From Malachius bipustulatus (taxonomy: Eukaryota > Arthropoda > Insecta > Coleoptera > Melyridae): 64,000 nucleotides of DNA. The stretch is taken from the NCBI GenBank assembly GCA_910589415.1, contig OU342630.1:88904186-88968185 (forward strand), given 5' to 3'. Numbering within the stretch: position 1 is the stretch's first letter; each line of letters opens with the position of its first letter. Below, in pieces: positions 46,760-57,400 of the stretch. The notes below the pieces were generated by a model, which worked only from the letters and a program-made list of their open reading frames with translations, ran no database searches and had not been told where the DNA came from. The position numbers and the translations under genes are program-made.

Positions 46760-47399
46760 AGTAGGGACGGGTGGTGGTGATAGAGCAAGACCCAAAATTC
46801 TTCGGATCCTATTTTTAGACTTCTCCCTTGATAAATAAATAAACATTTTTTTCAAAAAATCTTTCGCAGAATGTCAAAAATTAATTAATAGTTGACACTT
46901 TTGAAATGAAAACACTATAAGTAAAATATGTATTCAAGTTATATTAGAAGTACCGACGACAATGATTGTGATAAACAAGTAATAAAATTTTGAATTCTGT
47001 CTAATTGAGGCGAATTAAAGAAAGTCTGTTTACTTAGGAAGCTTCGAGCAAATTTATTTCCGCCGTCGAGGTTTTTCATAATTTTTTCAGTATTTTTTAA
47101 AGAATTCCTTACTACATCAGTGGAAATATGCACCTATTAATTATATTAATAACATCGATATTATAGGCTTCAGAATTTGATTAACAGGGTATGGAGCATG
47201 GGGATCCAAGTTTGGAAATTGAAAACAGCTACCTATAATAATCAGTGCAAATAGAAAATCAAGACACCCCGCCCCGGTACTCTTTAATATCAATATCGAA
47301 ATTCTAAGGACAGTTAGCCATTGAAACTAATCAGTTTTTTTTTTTTTTTTTGGATCAAGGATCAAGGATTAAGGTAAAAAAAGACCATGGATCTGGGCT
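46760..47399. other. Stretch without identified gene
   Basis: Contains a T run at 47336-47351 and atcaaggatcaaggattaagg just before the LTR. Otherwise nothing was recognised. Confidence 0.35.
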
Positions 47400-48198
47400 T
47401 GTAACGTACATTTCGTACGTACCGGCTAGATGTCGGTAACGCGGAGACAACGGCGGGCGCGCGCAGCGGGTGAGTGATGGTGGTTGTTAGTGCATCGGCC
47501 AACTCGAGTTTCGTAACATCGACTGTCGAGTTGAAATCAGGTGCGTTCATCTTCATACCGGCCTTTCACTTTCTTTTCACTTCTGGATTCGCTAGAGGAA
47601 GGTACATTTCCGCAACCACCTTAAGTTTCCTGAAATGGCGTCGTGAACTTTCACGTTAATTATTATAAGAATCGACTACGTTTTTGGCTTGCTTTTTCCC
47701 TACGGATTGATTTTTCCCTGGAATCAATTTTTCCCTGGAGGCAATCTTTTTCTTTGAGGCAACTTTTTTTCCTGGAGGTCATCTTATTCGTACCGAGAAG
47801 AACTCCACGTACCAAGGCAGATTTTCTTGGATACCCAGTAAGAACTCCACGTACCAAGGCAGATTTTCTTGGATACCAAGTCACCCTTTCAAAGCAAGTT
47901 CCTATATAGAGCCAAGCCATACGAAGATTTTTCTTGTAAACTCTTAGCAACCGATCCATTCATTCGACTAGCACCGCACGCTCTTGTTTTTTTTATTATC
48001 TGTTAACCGTGCTCAAGAGTGTAATATTAATCACTGTGATATATTTTTATATTTTAATAAAGAGTACCTGTTGTTCTGCTGACCTGCTTGTTATTGTTGA
48101 CCCTCTTAGACTAGCGACTCAACCTACGACCCTTGTTTTTTCTTGTCTCATGCTCTCAGCGACTATTTTTCCCCTCTAGGGTTAAATAGTTCGTTTCA
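47400..48198 (+). mobile_element. LTR of a retrotransposon (Ty3/Gypsy- or Bel-like), with tandem repeats
   Basis: The block starts TGTAACGTACATTTCGTACG and ends CGTTTCA, giving the TG..CA borders. An AATAAA signal (48057-48062) is followed by a T/G-rich stretch. Two bases after the end comes TGGCACCCAACGTG, which has the form of a tRNA primer-binding site. Inside are two tandem arrays: a 20-25-bp ttttccctgga-type unit (47690-47790) and two nearly identical copies of about 43 bp (agaactccacgtaccaaggc, 47799 and 47842). About 799 bp is within the usual LTR range. No gag-pol frame and no second LTR follow in the window, so the copy is incomplete. Confidence 0.6.
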
Positions 48199-48200
48199 AG

Positions 48201-48214
48201 TGGCACCCAACGTG
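48201..48214 (+). other. Putative primer-binding site
   Basis: TGGCACCCAACGTG begins with the TGG that pairs to the CCA end of a tRNA, two bases after the LTR. It marks the plus orientation of the element. Confidence 0.55.
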
Positions 48215-49718
48215 TCTATCTGCCACTAATTCGTTTCAGGCTAATGATCATGAATTCAGCAAGTATCTACATGAATTCTACGTGTTACGTGAGTCATCTG
48301 TGATCCGTACTGAAATCTGCATCTTTTGAGAGACTGGTGAATTCCTAAGAGTGGTCGTACGCCTTCGAGTCTTGGTTTTTGAACGCAATTTTAATTGATA
48401 AACTAGACACTTATAGAGCGCTGAGAACTTCTGGAGAGATAGGCTTATTTACGAGTACCGAAAAGTGAAAAGTAGAGACTTTTTTTTGAAATTGAGTAGA
48501 GGCATCGTTTCCGGAACAAAGTTTCAGGCACAAGTTATCTATTTTAGAGGGTGACCATTTAGAGGGGAAGAGTTATATATTTTAGAGGGGTTATCCATTT
48601 AGAAGGAGGATTTGAAGCCAAAAACCAACCCACCCTTAAACTCCTGCCTAAAGGTGGGGGTGACTTCGACGTCTTAAATAGAAACCCCCATTTTTAATTG
48701 CGGATTATGATTTTGTGTGAAGCAATATAAGAAACTTCTGAAGCATTTTTTCATGCGATGCAATCCTCATCCCCCTGACATGTAATTCAAAAAACGATTT
48801 TTCAATATCTTTTTACACACTTTCTTATGACTAAACAACAGGTAACTATGTACTTAGAAGAAAAAATATAAATCGTGTTTTTCAGGGGATGTTTTGAGGT
48901 CAGTAATTTTATAAAAGTATTGATCCTTTTTATGAATCCAGGTTTGGATGTAAATTCGCGACGTCTCCTTTAATATGTAAAAACATTCAGCTATTCAAAT
49001 TGATAAAAATGGAGATCATAAATAAGGGCACTCAGATTGGAGATTTTTTTTGATGTCTTATATTGGAAAAGTTGTTCAAAGTTTATGAAATACTTGATGG
49101 AGAGTTGTGCTGTTAAACATTTTTAAGATAGTCATTCTTTATCAGCGAAATTAAATGAAATGAAGTTCTCATAAATAAAATCACAAAAAGCTTTTAACAA
49201 GAATTGTGAAGGACGAAGGAATTTACAAAACGGGAGAAATAAGCGCCCCTTTGTCAATGCATATTGCGATATTGACTTGTAAGTATCGTTTAAGTAACAC
49301 TACCTACTTGTAAGATCGTTTAATAAGCGCGTATTAATAATTAAATAGATCATTAGTTCAATGAAACTAGATCGCTGGTTAATATTTAATTAAACGTCTA
49401 GCTCCATCGATTAGAATGGTTAGGGGTTAGGTAAATGAATAGCCTTGCTCGTTGCATTTTTTATTTCCACCTTCTAGTTGAATAAATTACAACTTATGGG
49501 TATTTATTGCAACGACGCGTCTGTTTCGCCGCAAGGCCGTTGCGCTGTTGGCCGTTTCGCCGCTAGCCCGAATAAAACTTAATTGCTGAAATTGATTATT
49601 GCTATTTGTGTTGTATTAGCTTGAACTTACCTGACTGAATGGCGAAATGGCTGTAAACCCAGAAATTAGAACAAATTGTTGTGTATTTATTTTATCAGAT
49701 TTTCTCACAAATCCCAGA
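48215..49718. other. Leader remnant and AT-rich stretch
   Basis: 48215-48480 may be retrotransposon leader. A duplicated ttttagaggg-containing unit lies at 48539-48615, and 49512-49562 has a repeated gtttcgccgc. No coding sequence was found. Confidence 0.35.
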
Positions 49719-50410
49719 GTGGTATACCTACTCTAGGACAGAGCGGCGAATGCAGGAATGGTATAAGACTGAAACACGAACTAAGTCAAAAACAAAAATT
49801 GGTTCATAGCAAATCGGTGAAAGTATGAAAAAGCTTGCTAGGTGACGGAGTTGTTATTTTTTTAGCACATTCTGGAAAACTTTGGTAACAGAACAGGTTG
49901 CCAGTTTCAGGAATTATAAGGGCAAAAACTACTGAAATAAAGGTGAAGTCTCACTCAATGAAGACCCAGCGTGGTAGCTCCTCTAGGATAGAGCCACGAA
50001 TGAAGAAATGGTGGAAGACAGAAGCAAGAGCTAAGTCAAAAGTGAACCAATCGGTGAATTTATGGCACCTATGAAAAACTTTGGTAACATACCAGTTGCA
50101 GGTATATAAGTGCAAAAACCACTGAGAAATAAAGTGGAGTCGCACTTAATGAAGACCTGGAGTGGTAACCACTCTAGGGACAGAGCGGCGAATGAAATAA
50201 TGGTGGAAAATAGAAGCAAGAACTAAGTAACAAGTGAACTTGGTATAGACCAAATCGGTGAAAGTATGGAAAAGCTTGCAAAGTGGCGGAGTTGTTATTT
50301 TTGTGGCACCTTATGGCAAGCTTCGGTAACAGAACAGGTTACCAGTTGCAGGAATTATAAGTGCAAAAATTACCTATTGAGAAATGAAGCTGAGGTCGCA
50401 CTCGATGAAG
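49719..50410. repeat. Threefold tandem repeat, unit about 250 bp (middle copy 190 bp)
   Basis: Units begin at gtggta 49719, 49971 and 50162. Shared blocks include ctctaggacagagcggcgaat, accaaatcggtgaaagtat, gcttgc..agtggcggagttgttat, ggtaacagaacagg and ataagtgcaaaaa. The middle unit lacks about 60 bp (the aaagcttgc...ttgttattt part). Confidence 0.8.
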
Positions 50411-50703
50411 ATCTTGAAAATTTTGTAGAACGGAGATAAGACAGAACCCGGACATTATGAGATGACATGCAGTTTCATTTCAAGCCAAGAACAAGTGTTT
50501 AAGTACACAAGGTAATGCGATCTTTGAGTAGATATGGTGAATGAAGTGAATGGTACTTTGTAAATTTGGACCATATGAAGGACCTAATCTTAGGCTCTAT
50601 TTGTTCTGCTTGCAGGTAACTAGAAAAAATCCCCGAAAAACGATCCTAATTTGAAAAGAATTCAATTTTCGAGCATGGCAAATCCGCAACCTTGAGCTAT
50701 ACT

Positions 50704-51636
50704 AGGCCCGTTTCAAATGCAACTGATCGTAGGCATTGATTGTCAGCGCTGACGATCCGCGCTGTTGTCGCCTTAATTAAAAAGACAAGACAGCACCAAC
50801 AATCTAAGAAAGGAAGAACTGCTGAAAGGAAGAAAGAAGAACTCCAAGAAATGTGGGTCCTACATCCTATTAGTGGTGTCTATTATGAGTCGGAAAAATT
50901 TTTCAGACCCAACGAAACCACTTTCTCCCCTGTTTTAGAGTGTGCTTAACACGATGGCGTAGAGCAAATTTCTTTTTAGGGTTGCGTTCACCCTCTATTG
51001 GCCAAAAACCACCCCCTTTTTTAAAATCTCCATTTTAATGCCACTGGGTCGGAAAAAAATGCGCGCAACTCGCTTCTGGGGATGCCTCGTATCTAATGTC
51101 AACTGGCTTCACCATACGCCCACCCCGTTGGCCAAGAACCACCCTCTAAGGAGGTTGAAAATGTTTTTTTTTTTCATTATGATCCTGAATATTTTTGCAT
51201 TCCCCCGTTTTAGAAGATGCTAAACACGATGGTAACCACCTTACACTTCTACTGGAGGTTTTCATCCTCCCAAATCGAGAAAAAATAGACGCCACTAAAT
51301 TATGACGGATGCATAGAATAATAATAATTATTAATAATAATAACTCCTTTCAAACTCAGAAGTCAGAACAGCAATGGATATAAAATAGTACTCAAGGAAA
51401 TGAGCAACACTATTATGTGAATTTTTAAAATGATATGTGAAACATGACACTGCTGCAATGGCTTTTACTGCGTTGACCTTACCGCGTTAGCTCAGTCTCG
51501 ACTGATGCTCGACGTCTGAGACTCTACGCGCCGATCATCCAGAGTGTATACGTCTAAAGATTAATGGAAACCAATGGACTATGGACATCAGCGCTGACAA
51601 TCAGTACTGATGATCAGTTGCATCTAAAACGGCCCT
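50704..51636. mobile_element. DNA transposon derivative with aGGcCCGTTTcaAATGCAACTGATC ends
   Basis: The left end (50704-50752) and the inverse of the right end (51588-51636) share gccgtttnanatgcaactgatc and gattgtcagcgctga, about 40 matching positions of 48. The inner parts of both ends contain the palindrome gtcagcgctgac or most of it. The interior repeats cccctgttttagagtg..taaacacgatgg (50928 and 51203). The unequal flanks do not show a clear target duplication. No transposase frame. Confidence 0.6.
51300..51345. repeat. AAT-type microsatellite
   Basis: Imperfect (aat)n / (att)n run between 51318 and 51342. Confidence 0.6.
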
Positions 51637-51639
51637 AAA

Positions 51640-52704
51640 CTTAAAAAAAGTAGACTAAATAACGGTAGTAGAAGGATGTGGGTGGAGGAAGGAAAGATAT
51701 GCTACCTAGTGGAGGAACGTGTTGAAAGTGAGAGGCTTAAATATAGGATGAATATAAGAAATAAATCACTCATAACTTTGTACCTAGTATATGAAACGGT
51801 CCTGGACAAAGGTAGTGAAAAGGATTGGATGAAGGTGTTGAAAAAGAGAGCTGTGAGAATGAGCTCTATTTCACAGACGTTATTTTGAACTAAATTGGAA
51901 TGAATCAAGAACTGAATATAAAAATATTTCATTATCTTGCAAATTGGTGAGAATTGTTTGTAACTGAATGACTTTTACGTCGAGAATTTGTAAGTATGCA
52001 AGTAAACATAGATATGATTATACCAAACCGAGGGTAAATCTTTTTGGCTATAACTGAGGAAATTCGGCTTAAAGAATTTCCTAATTTTCAAATTCTTTTC
52101 CACCACTGATGATTTCCGACTAATGTCTTTTATGCGACATTTCTCAGGCATTCATATATCAAGTCGTTATTTTCCGTTCCCAAAGTTATAAGCAACAATT
52201 TTTTATCGATATCCTGGAAACGGATATTACTGTTGAGTTCTGGTTTTAATAAAGAGGATAAAATCCAAATGTAGCGCCATAAGCAGAAAAGGTTCCCCTT
52301 CTATGTCCCTTTTTCTGCTCCAGTTTTGTTGGTATAGATGTTACAATTTGATATCTACCATTATTCCTTGAAATCATTTGCAATAATGTTCAAACTCCCT
52401 TTAGAATTTGCCAAGTAGAATCCTCACAATGTAAATCGCTGTTGTAAATCTTTAAGTTACCGCAAGGGTAGGCGAGCGATTTTAATATTGATTAGACATT
52501 ACCTAGATCAGTTTACGAAAAGCAGCTCAAGTATCAAATTAGGTGTAATTTGCTACAAACAGAAGCGCTTGTATTGCTTGGATTAAGTCCTTAATATACC
52601 GCAACGAACCTGCGAAACCTTTTTGTATTCATTGCTTTGGTTAAAGAAGACCATCTTGATATATTTTACGGCTGAAATATTCTCAGGATCTTTTTTCTTT
52701 TCAG
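51640..52704. other. AT-rich stretch, nothing recognised
   Basis: The short frames at 51676-51932 overlap on both strands and match no family. Confidence 0.35.
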
Positions 52705-52793
52705 AGCTTTGCTGATTCGAGATAAAATGTTCGTGAATCTGACCTGGAAGTTATGTCGTGGAAAATGATCTTCACAGAGCACGTTCAATGAAG
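52705..52793 (+). other. Candidate internal exon, probably 5' UTR
   Basis: A strong acceptor (ttttttcttttcag, ending 52704) and a consensus donor (AATGAAG|GTAAGT at 52793/52794) bracket 89 bp. No frame is open throughout; the best reads ALLIRDKMFVNLTWKLCRGK then stops. The exon ends with ATGAAG, so it could hold a short 5' UTR and a two-codon start. Transcript evidence is needed to call it. Confidence 0.35.
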
Positions 52794-52799
52794 GTAAGT

Positions 52800-53569
52800 A
52801 AATTAAAAGATGTAATTAATGGATCACAAATTTCTTGAATTAAATTTTGATCGCTGGTTAACAGCGTTTTCAACTTTCCATTGTTCAGCGAAGGTACAGA
52901 TATCTATGATGAAAGATTAACATACTAGAAAGTTGAATTAGAAACGTGTCAAAGAAAATTCGATCTGAAAAATGGCGTCATCAATTTCTTTTCATATCAA
53001 CAATACGCTGGACATCTTAAGGTTGAGGCACACAGTATGTATGAGGCAATAATTTATGAAAATAAATATTATTCCTGATCTTGTGGGGTGAAAACTGAAA
53101 CTTCCAAACAATTAAGACACTTGGGAGACTTACTTTCGTGTAACTAAAGAAACTTGTCACACAAGTGTGAATAAAAAAACACTTCTGAAATTTTCTAATT
53201 TCCAATTTTAAATAGTTCCCTCATTTCGACTACGACTTTTTCATTGAATAAACTCGGCTTTGAACGGCTCTGGATATATTGTCCCGTCTTGTACCGTGGT
53301 GAATTTCCCTTTACATTGGATTGATAGTTTTTATTTATCATACTGTCTCACTAGACTATAATTTGACACACATTGACTTTATTTTAACGTGTGTTAAATG
53401 GCAAAAAATGCCCTAGGGCTGACTTCAAATTAAAAAATTTGAATTTCGTCTAATGAATTAGGGGAAATTGTATTTTTTATTGGTAACGGTTGCAGATGCA
53501 AACAAATACTATATGATACCAAAAAGTTTCTAAATAAAACGAAAAATTCATGTTGTATTTTAGAATTTA
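52800..53569. other. AT-rich stretch, nothing recognised
   Basis: No gene or element ends were found. Confidence 0.4.
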
Positions 53570-53842
53570 CCAGCAGCGCATCGCAAAAAGTTCAAAGGGA
53601 GAAATGGGGACGAATGGGGGAAATTCAAGAAACCAAATCTCCTTGTAAATTCTGACAACCATTTGTCATGCCATACAGCGTAACTTATATTACAAATTTG
53701 AGCTAAATATCTCAAAAACTTTCAACACCCTGTAGATCGATAAAGAAGCGGTTGCGGACCAATGTTTATATGAAATTTTATGCATAAAATAAGTCGAAGA
53801 ATTACCTCTTTTTGTATGTACCTGGTATTTAGGAAGAGCCTG
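53570..53842. mobile_element. Partial fold-back element, CAGGcTcTTCCTAAATACCAGG end
   Basis: The right end ggtatttaggaagagcctg abuts TA at 53843. It shares gacaaccatttgtcatgcc, aatttgagctaaatatctc, cctgtagatcgataaagaag and ggttgcggacc with 22895-23277. The left terminus is absent. Confidence 0.65.
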
Positions 53843-54347
53843 TATCTTGCATATAATAATAATTATTATGTCAATAGCTATAGTCTAAAACACGTTTCAA
53901 GCACTGTGTGTGGCATATCATTAAATTCTGAATTAAAATATCCTCCAATTTTTGCAATGTATGGAATTCAGGGCCGTATTTGAAAAATCTAAGTTCAGTC
54001 CGGCCCTGCAAATATCGTCAGATAGAAAACTGAAATCGCAGAAACAAAGCTGATCAATAATTGCAATGAAAATGTGGTTTCAGTTTTTCCCCATCTTCAA
54101 TAATAACGTCAATAAATTAGAAACTAAAATTGAAAATTTCGTTTTTTTTTTCAAAATAATTGAAAAATCTATTTAAACGACCCAGTATCTCCCACGGTTT
54201 CCGAGAGCCCCATGCTGTTCATTATTATCTTGAGACAGTGTAGGTATATGAACATTAAATTCTGTTATTCTATTATTTTTTTATTTTTTTACTCCATCTT
54301 TTGATCGTTGGCTTTGACATTCTATTTGTTACCTCATAATTCCAAAA

Positions 54348-54495
54348 ATGTCAGGTCAGTTTGAAAGGTGTTTTTATACCTTACAATTTCATGATATAAA
54401 TAATATTCCGGTTAAAATTTTAAAGTAAGATGCTGATAAATGAATTAAAGCCTTGTGTGAGCAAGGGGACAGTGGTAGAAAACAATTACATTCAG
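54348..54495 (+). CDS. Coiled-coil protein gene, exon 1 (with a +1 frame break)
   Basis: ATG at 54348 opens 26 codons (MSGQFERCFYTLQFHDINNI, then PVKILK) before TAA at 54426-54428. Leaving out a single T at 54426 makes the frame run on directly into KMLINELKPCVSKGTVVENN and the donor ATTCAG|GTACTT at 54495/54496. The downstream ATG at 54430 is in the correct frame without any correction and may be the real start. The join is so smooth that a one-base insertion, a sequencing error or an allele is more likely than two unrelated frames. There is no room for an intron here. Confidence 0.6.
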
Positions 54496-57400
54496 GTACT
54501 TACAGAAAAATTGCTTGTATTATAATTTTTACAATAGTTATATTGGACAACTATACAAAAAACTCACCAATTCTATTAAAAGCATATTTTTCTATTCATT
54601 TAAACGAATTTCAGCCAATTTATTCAAAAAGCAACTGTATTAACGAAACATCTCTCCCGTGCGACTCATTATTTATTATATTGGACCAGAAAAATAAAAT
54701 AATTACTGAACAACAAGAACAGTTATGCAACCAAAAGCGTCAACTCGACTATTACCTGAGTAAGGGCTTAAAATCCCATAAAATTTTTGAGCTTTCAAAG
54801 ACAGTAAGTATGCACTAGAATATTGATTATTATCAATAATTAATTTCTTATAGTGAAATTAAAGGTAATTATTTATAAGTAGTAGGATTTTCGAGCTTCA
54901 GTTATTAAGTACCTACTCAACAATAATTAATTATTATAACTCATATCTAAAACAAATTATTTCAAAGTGTTCATCAAAGACGTTAGAAGAAAATATTCCA
55001 GTATCTTTCGCAGTCAACAAGTTCTACAAGAGTGTGGGATTAAAAAGCAAGATATCATCATTGCATGAAAAGATGTGCACCATAGACCAACGCATAGACC
55101 ATTTACTGCAAAATCAGCAGTGCATGCTGGGAGAAATTATCTACAGGCTCAAAAATATCGAAGTTGTAGGCGACAGCAATTACCAAGGAGAAAGATTCTT
55201 GTCCCTTTTCATTAACTTACAGCAAGCTGAGGCCTTCAGAAATCTTCTAAACTCAACTATGAGCCTTAGCAAAGAGTTAGAAACCTACAGAATTTGTTGT
55301 GATCGATTGATTTTAATTGAAGATGAAAGAAATGAAATAGGTATTTATAATCTACACTTATTTAACATTATGACGTATAGGTACATACTCTCTGTACACT
55401 GAGAGTTGTCCGTTGTCATGCCACACTGATTCTGACTAAACAATTTCATTTAATTCGATTTGAATCGTACACTTATTTCTAAGTCGAACCAGATGTGGTA
55501 TCGCAGTTCGTGTCAGTGGCGTGTGTTGAGGAATAATGAATATCCTATAAATATATTATTTCGACAAGTTATTGACGAAGTAGTGCCTTTCAACTTTTTG
55601 ATAACAAATAATATTATATAATGCAACTAAATAAGAATCATAATAATTATTGTTATCATCATGATAGAAATATCATGTCACCTACCTGCTGGTTGCCGTT
55701 TAAAAGGAAGAATAACACCTCCGTTTTCTTATTTGCAAGTAAAATATTCCAGCAATTTAACCACAAGACCACGTACTAGGGAGTTCAATCGTTTCCCAAG
55801 TAAAGCAAGGAAATAGATTTTTAGGCATTCGAGCAATAATTATAATAAGTTACTCATAGTTTATCACAGGACAATAATAACACAGAACACATGTAATTCT
55901 GCTAATTTCATATTAAAAACGTTTCAAATCACAAGACAAACCTTATTAGTATATTTACCGCTGACACTGACACTACTGATAGTAGCGACGACAATCTTAT
56001 CGTAATATCGTATCAATCTAAGCGTATCAAGATGCGAGTCGATACTTTCGTCTCACTCTCGCTCATCTTTTTAGAATTGCAGACGATTCAAACGTATTTC
56101 TGAAAATACGTCCCATTTTAACTCGATTGACTATGCAATGCAATAGAAGGAGTAAGAAACATAACGAGATGATGTATCCTTAGTTATCACAACAGACAAC
56201 TCTCAGTGTACAGAGTATACCTAATGTAATTTTCAATTCGGACGTGGTACCGTAAAATGGGGTAATTTGGGACGCCGAGGCTGTGACATTTTTTCTGATG
56301 GCCCTTGTTATGTTTTCACAAATTAGTCAATTCATGTCGTTCAAGATTAACTCAAACTTTACTTAACTATATAGGGTCCAAACGGTTGACAGTATAGGTA
56401 AGATGACATGAAACGGTAGGCTTTTTCAAATGATATATAAAAACCCCAAATAACCTCTGGCGTCCCAAATTACCCCATTTTACCGATACATTTTAAAGTA
56501 CATTGAGCCGTATAGGCTTAAATTTTTCAAAATTTAGTCGTTATGAATGTTGTAAGGTGGTGAGATTATATTGGATCTTTCATGGTTAAGAGTTTTCATG
56601 TGAAATGGGTTTCGAGACAAGTCCAAATAAATACATACTACAAAACCGTACCTCAGGTTGCTGGAAGCTTATAAAAATAATTGTTCGTGGTGTAAATTTT
56701 ATTAGGGTTTTATCAGCACAAGATGTGGGCCTACCCAGTGTATAGTGTCTTGGTTCATTGATTGAAATTAGAAAAGTAGCTCGACTTCATCCATCTGACC
56801 TGATTTTTTTGAGCGAAACGTTTTTCCGACAAAATAAATTATACTGCGTGATTAGGGCGGGGTAAATCAACTTATTTACTTATTTATTTAGGGGTACACT
56901 ACCCAGACAGAATACAATAATTCCAATTATAGGGTAAGGACTGCAAGAAGAACTGAGAAGTTCATAACAAAAAATGACTCATATCCAAAAAACAAAAAAC
57001 ATTTAAAACTAAAAAAAAAAAACAAAATGATACCTTGCATGCACTTCGCTGACTTATTTACAAAACTTGTTTGGAGAATTTATAAAAAAAGCTTTATTTT
57101 GTATGTCTCTTTCATGGCATACTAAGATATCAAAGCAGTCCTGAAACCGCAAATAGTTCTCGCATGCTACAAAGAGCGGTGAGAATTTGAGGGTTTTAGT
57201 GAAAGGTGTTGGCGTTGGCAAGTCTATTTTATAAGACCAGATTTTGTGGAGAAACATCATGGATGCACAAATTCTTCGATCATCCAAGCTATTTCGTTGG
57301 CACATTGTTAAGAGCTCCGACTGAGGCATCCATCTGTCAGGATAAACGCCATTCACTCGTAGAAATACATATTTGAGGAAGCGACGATGAACTCCCTCCA

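Noticed and set aside
54453..54614. Frame through exon 1, intron 1 and into exon 2 as one 121-codon gene
   Set aside because: GT-AG intron 54496-54614 and the phase of exon 2 require another frame in exon 1. The continuous frame includes a hydrophobic stretch that is intron sequence.
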